Of a DNA stretch of 64,000 bases, positions 25,773 to 34,868 are shown piece after piece. The DNA comes from SAR324 cluster bacterium. GTDB taxonomy: Bacteria; SAR324; XYD2-FULL-50-16. A program made the translations under genes and the position numbers. The notes under the pieces were generated by a model that did no database searches, had not been told where the DNA came from, and saw only the letters and a program-made list of their open reading frames with translations. How positions within the stretch are numbered: the first letter of the stretch is position 1; every line of letters starts with the position of its first letter. The DNA is taken from the NCBI GenBank assembly GCA_028282885.1, contig JANQGX010000016.1, forward strand, positions 203,790 to 267,789, given 5' to 3'.

Positions 25773-28315
25773 TGAGCTGAAATTCCGATTGCAATGGTTT
25801 GAGTGTTGGGGGAAAAGGCGGTTTCGGGTTTGAGGTCAAACTCCGGTTGGTCATAGATGCCTTCATCATAGGTCTCAAAAGCCACCAGGTAGATTTCCCA
25901 TATCAGTGCTGCTGCGGTAAATATATCCAGCAGCTCGTAATTCCGTTTATGGGTTTTCATCTTCTCCTGGTTGACATAGTACTCTTGCCTGATTTCGATA
26001 AAATCTTCCAGACTGGTTGCATTGCGATACTTCTGTTCCAGCAGCTCATTCTCATCAGCCAGTTGACGATAATTCCTGGCTTCTTCCCTGGCTTGCCAGC
26101 CGGCTAACAGCGCTGTAACGCCCGCAACGATATGCCAGGTCCAATCCTGGGGTTTGGCCGGGTTAAAATAGTACCCCTCTTCCAGTGTAGAGACATCCCA
26201 GGTTGTTTGAAATTGTCCGGTTTTTTCAGCAACTTCCTTTCTTACTTCCTGAAACAGATCCTGGATATCAAGGTTGGTTTCCGGAAGATGTCTTAAGAAC
26301 GAGCTGGTAAATACCCCGTTATTGCCATCCATTCCATCCCAGGCGAGCTTTCCGGGTGATGTCGCATAAGCGATGAAGGTTCTCGGGGGTGCCATCATTT
26401 CGGCAAATCCCTGGAATCTACTGCCCAATCCGGGTAGAGGATTATCCCTGCAGGCATCCAGGATAACGATATTTTGTACGTTCCGCGCTTCCGCCATTCT
26501 ATCCAATACGCGATTCAGGCTGACCGCCATATTTCGGATTTTTTCGTCCTGATCGACCTCAGCCCTCGGGCTGCTTGTTTGCCAGTTCATATTGATCGGC
26601 AGAACGAAATTCTCACCCTTCACCTGCATGCCGTGGCCGGAATAGTAAAAGAGACCGGTTGTTTCAGGGGTTAGACGGTGTCCAAAATCCTCTATTATCC
26701 TCAGGAGTTCGAAGCGATTGAGATCCAGCCCCAGAATGACCTCAAATCCCAGATTTTCCAATGATTTTTTGACAGCCGTCGCATCATTCAATGGATTTAA
26801 TAAGGGAGCCTCGGCATAGGCACCATTGCCAATGACAAGGGCCAGTCTCTGTTTTTCAAGAGTGCCCGCAGCCTGATCGCGATCATATCCCAACTCGGAT
26901 CTGACAAGCCTGGAGTAGGAGGTATCTGTTTCGGTTTTCAAAAAGGGTGACCAGGATTTGGAGACGGTTTTCCTGCAATCCTCACCCGCTTTCAGGCCGG
27001 CGGTATCATTGCAGTCAAGGCGTTCGCTGGTAATTCTGGCCTTGTTATAGCGTGAAAAGCGAAACGAGTAGCCGGTTGGTTCCTCCCTGATCCTCCCTAG
27101 AAAATCCAGGGCAGTTTCGAAATTGTTCTGGGGATCGCTGAGATAAAGCGCCACGGCAATATTGTTCAGTATTTCCGGCTTGGAAGGACTTTTCTTCAAG
27201 GTCTCTTTCATCAGTGATACAGCCTCACCGTATTTTTCGGCCGAGATATAAGCAGAAGCCAGATTGATTCTGGCCGGGATATAGCTTGAATCCCGTTCCA
27301 TGGCCTGTCTCAGGTAGTATTCTGCTTTATCCATCAACTCCCTGTGGCGATTCCGATAGTTACGGGTTTTGCCCAGTTCATCCGGAACCAGGTTGAAAGC
27401 CAGTGTTTCGGTATCAACAGAAGTCGAAAGCATAAACCGGAAAAGTCCGCTGGCATCGTATTTAGACTGCTCCCGGAGTGCCATCTGATAGTAGGTGAGT
27501 CCGATATTGTTATAGACCTCCCGGCCGGGAAAATAGGTAGCAAACTGCTGGAAACCCTCCAGGGCCTGCCGGTAGTCTTTTTCTTGATAAAATCGAACCC
27601 CGTTGGCAAAAAGAGGGAGTTTTTCGATTATGGGCCGGAGACTATTGGTTAATACCGCTTTTCTTTTCTGAGGTGCATAGTGACTTTCGGATTCAACTTG
27701 ACGACGCACTCTTTTCAAGTACTCTAAGAAAAAATTGGATTCGTCTATCAAATGCTCGGGTTCAAATCCTGACATGGTCATCAGGATCAAACCGGAATAA
27801 TCGGCTCCTGCTTCAACTTTTTTACGGAAGTCGGGATCTGATTGAACTGTTCCGGTAGTCCCTGCCTTTGTCCCTCCATGGTCCAGATAAGTAAAATGGT
27901 GATCGATCAGATGCGATAATTCATGTGCCAGGATAAAGGCCAAGCGAGCATTACCTTTGGGAGTCGGATCTGATGACCCTTCGAAACAGAGATCCAGAAT
28001 TGACTCTACCAGAATGATGCTGCCATCCGGGAGACACATTGCCCATCCAATCCAGTTGGCGGCAGAAGAGGGAACAATGATCAACCGCACGTTGTGATCC
28101 GTCCCAAATTCGCTTGCTTCGATCAGTCGATTAAATATCTTGTGAGCTTGACCGGCCAGGGGGTTATCCTGCGGACTGGAACTGCCGAATTCCTGGATAT
28201 AATACTCCCCCAAACCCTTATCATATACTGCGGCAATCAGGCAGAATGGAATACTCAAAAGGACAATCAGGAGACCGGCGATCACCTGCATCCGTTTAAA
28301 TGGGTAAGAAACCAT
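25760..28315 (-). CDS. exported M48-type metalloprotease / TPR / caspase (C14) fusion
   Basis: 851 residues. An N-terminal hydrophobic segment (about 8-30) acts as signal or anchor, placing the rest outside the cytoplasm. M48-like zinc peptidase at about 40-215: HELSH with His131, Glu132 and His135, then VEAGADYSG...GFEP. The usual E-A-D third-ligand motif is altered here to G-A-D with a Glu three residues before. TPR-like helices occupy about 220-420. The caspase domain spans about 486-735, opening LALVIGNGAY; the catalytic His is in YYSGHGMQ (His561) and the Cys in LDACRDNP (Cys622). The C-terminal ~110 residues hold a hydrophobic stretch, a coiled coil, another hydrophobic stretch and a beta end (IAIGISAQWRW). 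Two different proteases in one chain is unusual. It is the third gene of the sigma operon, overlapping the LRR gene. Confidence 0.87.
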   Translation of the reverse strand: MVSYPFKRMQVIAGLLIVLLSIPFCLIAAVYDKGLGEYYIQEFGSSSPQDNPLAGQAHKIFNRLIEASEFGTDHNVRLIIVPSSAANWIGWAMCLPDGSIILVESILDLCFEGSSDPTPKGNARLAFILAHELSHLIDHHFTYLDHGGTKAGTTGTVQSDPDFRKKVEAGADYSGLILMTMSGFEPEHLIDESNFFLEYLKRVRRQVESESHYAPQKRKAVLTNSLRPIIEKLPLFANGVRFYQEKDYRQALEGFQQFATYFPGREVYNNIGLTYYQMALREQSKYDASGLFRFMLSTSVDTETLAFNLVPDELGKTRNYRNRHRELMDKAEYYLRQAMERDSSYIPARINLASAYISAEKYGEAVSLMKETLKKSPSKPEILNNIAVALYLSDPQNNFETALDFLGRIREEPTGYSFRFSRYNKARITSERLDCNDTAGLKAGEDCRKTVSKSWSPFLKTETDTSYSRLVRSELGYDRDQAAGTLEKQRLALVIGNGAYAEAPLLNPLNDATAVKKSLENLGFEVILGLDLNRFELLRIIEDFGHRLTPETTGLFYYSGHGMQVKGENFVLPINMNWQTSSPRAEVDQDEKIRNMAVSLNRVLDRMAEARNVQNIVILDACRDNPLPGLGSRFQGFAEMMAPPRTFIAYATSPGKLAWDGMDGNNGVFTSSFLRHLPETNLDIQDLFQEVRKEVAEKTGQFQTTWDVSTLEEGYYFNPAKPQDWTWHIVAGVTALLAGWQAREEARNYRQLADENELLEQKYRNATSLEDFIEIRQEYYVNQEKMKTHKRNYELLDIFTAAALIWEIYLVAFETYDEGIYDQPEFDLKPETAFSPNTQTIAIGISAQWRW

Positions 28316-28396
28316 CAGATCAGGTTCCGAATAGCATTAGAATGTTTGACAATGTTACCCGAATGAGAGTCCGAAACTTGTGATAGACAAGGTTAC

Positions 28397-29329
28397 TCAG
28401 GACAAAATTAGTTGAATTTCTGTTGTTATTTTATATATGATTTCGTGTCGTTTTTCAACTTTATTATCACTGATTATCTTTCCTATCTTAGCTAATCTTC
28501 GAGTAATGCCGGGAGGAAGGTCCTTGAATTCCGCATGACTGAGGAGGGCATCCAGGTTTTCTCTTTTAATCAGGTCAGACCTTTTATTAGAGGAGAGTGC
28601 CAACGCTGATTTTGTGAATAAACCCAATTTGTAAAAATAACTGCTTCCTGACTTTAAATAGTATTCTTCTATATTTTCAACAGCATCCAGAGAGGTACGA
28701 TTATTGAGTTCGATTGGAAGTTCCGGATATTCGGTTAATAGGTCTTTATTTGTCAAAACCAGTTCGTTCATTTTTTTCAAAACCACTTCAAACTGATTTC
28801 TGTTTGACAGCAGCGTGCTAAGCCTCGCATCCACCACCAGGATACCTGTCATAAACGCAACTTGTTGCTCGGTTTTGCCGCCGCTGAATCCCAAAATCAT
28901 TGTTTCATTTGATTTCTCCGGGGCAAAACTGCTGATGATGACCGTGTCTTTACTAGGGGACAAACCGGCTAAAAGACGCTCAGATCTCCATTCCGACTCA
29001 GTCTTGAACTGAAAAAGCAGCATAAGGGAAGCAGCGACAGGAATCGCAATTCCCGCTGCCCTGTATTTTCCAATTCTACCGATGGATTTCAACCATCTCC
29101 GATAGAGCGAACTGTTAGCAGGCATCGGCTGAAAGTTCTCAAGTTCCCTGACAACCTCAATGGAGTCCACCACCAGTTGATAGCAGTCTCTGCACTGGTG
29201 AAGGTGAGATAGGACCAGTGCCCTGTCTTTTTTTGCCAACTGCCCGTCAATAAAAGCCGCAATCGTGTTATCATCGAGACATTGTTTCCGAACTTCCGAA
29301 CTCATTTTGGCTTTTAGTTTTTGTTTCAT
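28397..29329 (-). CDS. membrane anti-sigma factor with ZAS zinc finger
   Basis: 310 residues. The N-terminal cytoplasmic part carries a zinc-finger anti-sigma (zf-HC2/ZAS) motif: CLDDNTIAAFIDGQL followed by HLHQCRDC (H-x3-C-x2-C). A single membrane helix lies near 92-112 (AAGIAIPVAASLMLLFQF). About 200 residues follow that should face the periplasm. In this family the cytoplasmic domain holds an ECF sigma factor until the protein is cut. It follows the sigma-like gene by 67 bp and precedes the exported protease-caspase by 81 bp, the expected order for a sigma/anti-sigma pair plus a regulator. Start at 29329 is tentative; ATG at 29305 is possible and neither has a strong ribosome site. Confidence 0.82.
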   Translation of the reverse strand: MKQKLKAKMSSEVRKQCLDDNTIAAFIDGQLAKKDRALVLSHLHQCRDCYQLVVDSIEVVRELENFQPMPANSSLYRRWLKSIGRIGKYRAAGIAIPVAASLMLLFQFKTESEWRSERLLAGLSPSKDTVIISSFAPEKSNETMILGFSGGKTEQQVAFMTGILVVDARLSTLLSNRNQFEVVLKKMNELVLTNKDLLTEYPELPIELNNRTSLDAVENIEEYYLKSGSSYFYKLGLFTKSALALSSNKRSDLIKRENLDALLSHAEFKDLPPGITRRLAKIGKIISDNKVEKRHEIIYKITTEIQLILS

Positions 29330-29396
29330 AAATGTGTTTTATCTAATTTTTACGATATTCGTTTAAAGGGACACGATGCTGTTATTGATTTCGTTC

Positions 29397-30497
29397 TTAA
29401 TAGTAGACGACAGGGTTTATATTTTTTTCCATTTTTTTTACGATATATTGATAACAGAGTTGAATAATCATCTCCCTGTCCTCTTTCGCAATTTGCAGGT
29501 TTTCAATCCGGGTTTTGAGTTCATTCGTGAATCGGGATATTCGTTTGTCAATCCTTTTCCAGGCCTGGCTTGAGACCTTTCTTTTCCCCGTTATCGATTT
29601 CATGGGCTCTGTCGGTTTGCTCATGGTTCTGGCAATTTCCGAAATGTGCAAACCATCAACCAGGTACATGGACACTATCATCAGATCCGTGGCTGTTTGT
29701 TCCGCTAATAATGAATCTATCTCGTTCTCCAGATGCGACTGCACTTCATCCTTCAAGAGGCTGGACAAGGGATTAACCGTGGAATTATCTTCGACCTGAT
29801 CCAGTACCTCATCACCCAGTTGATCACGGGAAGAAATGTTGCTTGACTTTCGGGAAGGTATTCTACCCTGCAGCTTTAGGTCCCAATCTTCCAGCATTGT
29901 CATTTCCAGCCTGACCCGGGAAACTTGCATCACTTTTTGCAAATAGGATTTATCCCTGTTAGTCAAGAGCTCATCCATTTTATTGAAAAACTCGTTTTTT
30001 GGATACAGGGTCTCTTTGAGATGGAGTTCAAGCTTATCTGAAACACGGTTGGGCAGGTGCTTTTTTATTTTCAAAAACTCGGCAGCAGAAAGACGGTATA
30101 ACAATGTGAACTCGGGATTGGTCATGATAAACTGCGATGCTTCGCTAAAAGTGCGACCATCCCGATAAATCAGGGTTTCCAGCATCATGGCAACCTTCCC
30201 CAAGTGTTTCGCTATGGCAGAGTTTTCCCATCTTCCCCAGTGCTTTTTGATGAAATCGATGGCCAGTCGATTAATAACAACAGACAAATATGACTTCCAG
30301 GTACTGTTGGTAGTCCCCTGGTAATCCCTCAGTCTTTTACCATCGTTAATCAGAAGCTTCTCATAAATGTATCCCTTGAAATCATCGGACATTTCACTGG
30401 ATATGCTTTTGTTGCGGCAGACTGATGCTATCACCAGGTCAATTATTTCTTTTTCTTGCTCAAGGGTTTTTTTAATATCCATAAAACAGGCGATCAT
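29397..30497 (-). CDS. divergent ECF-type RNA polymerase sigma factor with large insert
   Basis: 366 residues, about twice the usual ECF length. Region 2 is recognisable near 40-90 (DFKGYIYEKLL, then WKSYLSVVINRLAIDFIKKH, matching the conserved helix that melts the -10). Region 4 lies near 265-335 (DLMIVSMYLVDGLHISEIAR, the helix-turn-helix that reads the -35). Between them are about 170 residues with no recognised domain, rich in charged and Ser residues. The pairing with a ZAS anti-sigma gene supports the call. It could instead be a sigma-like DNA-binding protein that no longer directs polymerase. Starts at 30497 or 30482; a palindrome-rich leader lies just upstream, perhaps for autoregulation. 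Confidence 0.75.
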   Translation of the reverse strand: MIACFMDIKKTLEQEKEIIDLVIASVCRNKSISSEMSDDFKGYIYEKLLINDGKRLRDYQGTTNSTWKSYLSVVINRLAIDFIKKHWGRWENSAIAKHLGKVAMMLETLIYRDGRTFSEASQFIMTNPEFTLLYRLSAAEFLKIKKHLPNRVSDKLELHLKETLYPKNEFFNKMDELLTNRDKSYLQKVMQVSRVRLEMTMLEDWDLKLQGRIPSRKSSNISSRDQLGDEVLDQVEDNSTVNPLSSLLKDEVQSHLENEIDSLLAEQTATDLMIVSMYLVDGLHISEIARTMSKPTEPMKSITGKRKVSSQAWKRIDKRISRFTNELKTRIENLQIAKEDREMIIQLCYQYIVKKMEKNINPVVYY

Positions 30498-30508
30498 GGG
30501 AAAGTCAA

Positions 30509-30544
30509 CCCCCGGGGGAACTTAACTTTCGGAAATCTCCGAAA
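30509..30544 (-). promoter_or_regulatory. paired palindromes in the leader of the sigma operon
   Basis: Two perfect dyads lie 12-47 bp before the sigma-like start: CCCCCGGGGG and TTTCGGA-N4-TCCGAAA. In RNA they would form two adjacent hairpins in the leader; in DNA the second is a good protein-binding dyad. Confidence 0.45.
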
Positions 30545-30608
30545 CAGGTTTTCAGCGGTTTACCTTTTTTCAAAGATCCATTGGTCAGGGGAATCAGAAG
30601 GATATTGT

Positions 30609-30623
30609 GTACTATTATAGTAC
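30609..30623 (-). promoter_or_regulatory. dyad GTACTA-TTA-TAGTAC
   Basis: A perfect 6-bp inverted repeat about 112 bp upstream of the sigma-like gene, at a distance suitable for an operator. Confidence 0.35.
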
Positions 30624-31239
30624 CCTTTATCCGATAATCAAGCAATCATTAGAACGTCCACCAACCGTTAGTCTGTTTCCTTTTTTACCAAAGGGAATGA
30701 GGAGAAACAGCTATTCAGTGACTTGGATGAGCTAAGATTGGATTTGATCTCTTTGGTTTTTACTCATATAAACAAAAATCAACATACGAAAATAGGACAG
30801 CCGTTTCATCATGTCAAGGAGGTCATGATCATTGACCGGACAAAAAAAGTCTTCAGCATACACTAAAGCCAGCTCTTTGCCTCCATTATCAGCGCTTTGA
30901 CCGTAAAGCATGGTGTTCCCGGATAAAGAGCCAACCGGATGAAATCTTGACTGAAAGAAAATAATTATGAAACAGATCAAAGACAAAAAATTCATTGATG
31001 TATAGTTCTACATTACGGTCAAAAAGATGATTTCGATATCAGGCGTCAAATCCAGTCTTTGAACTTGATAGTGGGGAAAATGAAGCGGGCTGTGATAGAT
31101 GGCTGTAAAGTTTAACCAATTGAGCACCGGCAGTAAAGAAAGTACTGAGTAAAGAATGATTCGGTAGTTTTATAGTGGAAAAACGTTTAAGCCAATGGTA
31201 CACCTGTTGAATAGAAAATTGAATCGATTGGATTGATTA

Positions 31240-33855
31240 ATGGCCTATAAAAACAACACATATTATCAGATCTCTTCATTCGGGGATGAAGCCGTACAGG
31301 CATCGGAAGCACTGTTAAAGTCTTACCCTTTGACCCGCGTCTGCCTGGATATTCTTGGCAAACAGTTAGTTAGGAAACTCGAATTCGGCTTTTTCGAACC
31401 CCATCATCAGATCATTGTTCAAGGAGAACAGGGTAAGGATCTGTTTCTGATCTGCAATCATCTGGCTGACGTTATCGTTTTTGATCGTCTGATCATACAA
31501 ATGGAAGCCCCGGCACTCTTTGGCGACAAGGCTATTATCGACAGAAATTCCACCCGAAATGCCACTATTGCCATAGCAGAAGGGGATTTGTCACTTGTGA
31601 TTAAAATTCCCATGGGGTATTTCATCCGGGACTTTAAACAGTCGGATGCCGATGATGCCAGTTTTGTTCAGGAAACACGAATCTATTACAACCTGTTTCT
31701 TGAAATTCAAAGCCGTCTTTTCAAATACAGTCAAATTCAGAAGAAACTCTGGGATGAGGTCAATAAGCAATTAAAATTACTTAACATTCAATTAGTCACC
31801 AGCCAACTTATCAAAAAGGAAGAGAAGGAATGGGAACCAAAGGTATGGCAGGTAATTCGCCAATATCTGAAATCGGTCCATAGTTTTGCCTGGCCGAGCA
31901 ATGTCCAATACAGCACAGGTGCTTTAATGGACATTCTCAATTCGGTTCTTGAGAGCCGATTCCCCAAAACCGAGTTCAAGGGGAACTATCAGACTTATCT
32001 GTACCAGAAGAAATTAATTTGGAATCGTTGGTTGGACACCTTGAGCGAATTGCTGATCAAGGTTCTGCCTAACGAACAGCTACCTATCAGTATCGGCGAA
32101 GTCCTGCTGTTCAATCCCAGGATTTACCAGATGCGTATGCACACCCTCCTGGTTTCGATCCAGAGAAAATTCATGTTCAAAAAGGTACAACCGCGCAAGG
32201 AGGTGTTTGATTCCGACAAGTTGGTAGCTAAAAATTTCTTCAGCAAGAAGATCTCGGACAACGAATTTGACCTGGATAGCTACCTGAAAACAGTCAAGCA
32301 GATGTTTATCCTGCGGAATCCGAACCGGGTGCTTGCCCAGGTTGCCCAGCAAACAGCGCAGTTGACGGCAACCTGTGAAAACGAGTTCAACGAATCGGTT
32401 TCCAAAATGCAGCACTTTTTGGACAAGGTCAAAAAGTTGTCCCTGGTTAAAAAGGAACTGGTGCCGGAAGAGGAAAAGCTGCAGAAACAGATTCTGGAAA
32501 GAACGACCGTTATTAACCAGGGCTTCAGCACCTTCCATTCCAAAATCGTCGGACATACCTATACCTATGCAGGAGTTATCCGGTTCACCGATACCAAGGT
32601 CCCCCTGTTGGAAAACCTGATCAAGGCCACCGGCTCCGACGCTTTGAAAAAGAACCTGGTTAAAGCTTTTAACGGTCTGATCGACCTTCTCGCCCTGAAG
32701 CCTGAAGGGTACAATCACAATGAGGTCCAGCAGATATTTTATATCTGCCACGGATCCTCGGAAGATGCCATTCCCGAAAGTGAACTTGCTTCCAATTACT
32801 GGATTCCGGTTTCAGAAGGCATTCGCCTGTTAAAAGGAGATAAAGACTTCGGTGTTATCAAACCGGGATTTCTGGTTGGGGGCGACGCCTGGAAACAGAG
32901 CAGCGAAATCGAAGATCAGGCTGATCAGGATGAGTGGCATTTGAAAATACCGAAAAAGAAGGCGGATCAGCCCCTGGATACCTTCTTCCTTCTTTTTGTC
33001 ATACCCAAGAAGAGTATCCCCTGGCTTATTTCTGATGTTCCTTCCGCCGGAGAGTTACAAAATCAGATTGTTCCCCTGATGCAGTCGCTGGTGACCCGGA
33101 TCCTGGAAAACATCGCGGTGGTTTCTGAAATCAGGGACTCCCTGATGAAGCGATTCAGCCAGATTGTGGAAGTCATTGTTACGGAAAAAAAGGTGCGGGA
33201 GTTTGAAAATAACCGAAACAGGATTCCCCAGGCCAAATACAACCGAATCCTAAAGCTGATTTACGAAACTCTTGGCATTGCCCTGGAAAAGAGACAATCC
33301 GTTAGTTCAGAAGCTTTCTCCAAGCAGCTATATAACGAGATCGTCAAACAGACCAAGAAGGACTTCCCCAACCTGACAGCAGAAGAACAGGGAAATAAAG
33401 CGTATACACTCTGGCGATTCATGCAGAGTGAAATCGTCTCCAAAATATACCTGGAGGAGTCGTCGGATATTATAAAACTCGATGTACCCAAATCCACCTT
33501 TTTGCAGATCAGAGAAGATATTGAAGCCTTTTTCAAGGAGAAAGACCTCGAACTTCCCAAGGGAGCTTGTAAAATGCGGGAAGAGAGCGGTGAAATCAAT
33601 ATGAGCAAAATGATTCAGACGGAATCCAAGCTCAAAAGCAGGGAGTATCTGGAAATCTTAAAATCAGTTCTTGATATTGTGGAGCAACGCTTTGTACACT
33701 TAGTAGGAGAAGCCACAGGGTATAAATCCAGGCTGGACCAAATCAGCGCGATCCAAACTGAATTTGATGTTAATGAAATACAATCCAAATTCATTCTGGA
33801 TGCCATTGCCAAACTGCAAAAGGCCCTGCAAAATGAAAGCCCTGAAACCGGATAA
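31240..33855 (+). CDS. 871-aa protein with N-terminal cyclic-nucleotide-binding-like domain
   Basis: Only the start resembles something known. Residues about 45-135 (FFEPHHQIIVQGEQGKDLFL, then APALFGDKAIIDRNSTRNAT) follow the cNMP-binding beta-roll pattern, including I-x-x-G-E-x-x-x-D-L-F and a FGD-A-x-x-x-x-x-R-x-A-T loop. The key phosphate-binding Arg is not secure. The remaining ~730 residues are predicted largely helical with coiled-coil stretches (about 375-420 and 610-720) and no membrane segment; I do not recognise them. There is no strong ribosome site. It stands divergent to the sigma operon and is followed 49 bp later (from the preferred ATG) by another unknown gene. The pair may form a cytoplasmic signalling complex (inference). 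Confidence 0.75.
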   Translation: MAYKNNTYYQISSFGDEAVQASEALLKSYPLTRVCLDILGKQLVRKLEFGFFEPHHQIIVQGEQGKDLFLICNHLADVIVFDRLIIQMEAPALFGDKAIIDRNSTRNATIAIAEGDLSLVIKIPMGYFIRDFKQSDADDASFVQETRIYYNLFLEIQSRLFKYSQIQKKLWDEVNKQLKLLNIQLVTSQLIKKEEKEWEPKVWQVIRQYLKSVHSFAWPSNVQYSTGALMDILNSVLESRFPKTEFKGNYQTYLYQKKLIWNRWLDTLSELLIKVLPNEQLPISIGEVLLFNPRIYQMRMHTLLVSIQRKFMFKKVQPRKEVFDSDKLVAKNFFSKKISDNEFDLDSYLKTVKQMFILRNPNRVLAQVAQQTAQLTATCENEFNESVSKMQHFLDKVKKLSLVKKELVPEEEKLQKQILERTTVINQGFSTFHSKIVGHTYTYAGVIRFTDTKVPLLENLIKATGSDALKKNLVKAFNGLIDLLALKPEGYNHNEVQQIFYICHGSSEDAIPESELASNYWIPVSEGIRLLKGDKDFGVIKPGFLVGGDAWKQSSEIEDQADQDEWHLKIPKKKADQPLDTFFLLFVIPKKSIPWLISDVPSAGELQNQIVPLMQSLVTRILENIAVVSEIRDSLMKRFSQIVEVIVTEKKVREFENNRNRIPQAKYNRILKLIYETLGIALEKRQSVSSEAFSKQLYNEIVKQTKKDFPNLTAEEQGNKAYTLWRFMQSEIVSKIYLEESSDIIKLDVPKSTFLQIREDIEAFFKEKDLELPKGACKMREESGEINMSKMIQTESKLKSREYLEILKSVLDIVEQRFVHLVGEATGYKSRLDQISAIQTEFDVNEIQSKFILDAIAKLQKALQNESPETG

Positions 33856-33904
33856 AATAACAGGATCATACCCCGATTATAGAATCTAAGTGCACCAGGC
33901 TGGG

Positions 33905-34834
33905 ATGAAAGAAAAGAATAGTTCACCGGAAGACACCCGCCCCGAAAAAAAGAGAAAACTCAAAATCCAACCCACCTCCTCAGTTCTCCTGACCCCGGGA
34001 TCGTCCCGAAGAAAAAATGCCTGGGGAAGGCTGCGCGACAGCGGTAGTAACAGGGGAATGACCCAAGGGCAAATCAGCGATTATCTTGAATCCCAAATGA
34101 AAAAAAACTACGTCAATGTACGTAAGGATGGCGCCCTGACCTTTGACAAAGTCGACAAATATCTGGAATACCTCGCCAGAACCGCCTCGCAAACCCTGGT
34201 TCAGGCGGAAATGGACCGCAAGTCCGTTACCCGGTTTTCGGAAGAAACAAAACCGTTACTCGTCGATATCGGATCAAAATCATCTTTAACCGACTCCGAT
34301 GTCAAACAACACACCCGTCTGATTACCGAAAAAGCCAATAACCAGGTACAGGGGATGATATCTTCCGCCCAAACCGATCCATCCCCACCAGCAAAAACCG
34401 AGGAGAAACCAGTTGTACCGCCGGCACCCAATGTGGCAGAAAAACCTGGCAAACCTGAAATTGCGGAAGAGGATGGCTTCCTGGACAGCGAGATTATTCC
34501 GGTTGGCTTTGAAAAGGGCGCTCCTAGAGTAAGCGTGCGTGATTTTCTGGAACTACCGATATCGACAAAAGATGACGGTCCATCCGATGAAGATTGGTTT
34601 GCCGCTCATCTGAAATATCTGGAAATGGCTGCCAGGAAAGCCTTCTTATCAAAAAAAGATCTGGATGAAGTAAAACAGCAGTTGGATCAGTTTCCGAAAA
34701 TCAAATACAAGTCCCATTTCAATATCTTTCCGGATCGTGAATATGAAGATACCCAGATGATGATTGTTTACAGCCGCTGGCGAAATGGCACCATTCGCCA
34801 GTTGCGGAAAGATAACGGAGTAGAGGAGGATTGA
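33905..34834 (+). CDS. unknown protein with disordered Pro/Lys-rich linker, partner of the 871-aa protein
   Basis: About 309 residues from the ATG at 33905; a GTG at 33890 is a possible alternative. The first 45 residues are basic and probably disordered. Residues about 50-160 form a helical region (GQISDYLESQMKKNY). A Pro/Glu/Lys linker spans about 160-190. The C-terminal ~125 residues look folded (DEDWFAAHLKYLEMAARKAF, then IFPDREYEDTQMM). No family recognised. It follows the 871-aa gene closely on the same strand, so a shared operon is likely. Confidence 0.65.
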   Translation: MKEKNSSPEDTRPEKKRKLKIQPTSSVLLTPGSSRRKNAWGRLRDSGSNRGMTQGQISDYLESQMKKNYVNVRKDGALTFDKVDKYLEYLARTASQTLVQAEMDRKSVTRFSEETKPLLVDIGSKSSLTDSDVKQHTRLITEKANNQVQGMISSAQTDPSPPAKTEEKPVVPPAPNVAEKPGKPEIAEEDGFLDSEIIPVGFEKGAPRVSVRDFLELPISTKDDGPSDEDWFAAHLKYLEMAARKAFLSKKDLDEVKQQLDQFPKIKYKSHFNIFPDREYEDTQMMIVYSRWRNGTIRQLRKDNGVEED

Positions 34835-34868
34835 AAGGGATAGTCCCGGCAGTCACACAAGAGTCGAT

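Larger units (their letters stand above)
30498..31239. other. 742-bp divergent control region between sigma operon and 871-aa gene
   Basis: Mostly non-coding. Structures seen near the sigma gene: CCCCC-GGGGG (30509-30518), TTTCGGA (30527-30533) / TCCGAAA (30538-30544) with a 4-bp centre, and GTACTA (30609-30614) / TAGTAC (30618-30623) with a 3-bp centre. The rest is AT-rich. One open frame on the minus strand (30732-30995, 87 codons) has no ribosome site and is not called. Confidence 0.45.

Noticed and set aside
24825..30497. type III CRISPR-associated protease/sigma system (Craspase-like)
   Set aside because: No cas genes, no repeats and spacers in the window, and the caspase here is exported, so only a loose analogy remains.
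30732..30995. 87-codon minus-strand frame with a hydrophobic start in the sigma-operon control region
   Set aside because: No ribosome site before the ATG, irregular composition, no recognisable features. It could be real but cannot be supported.
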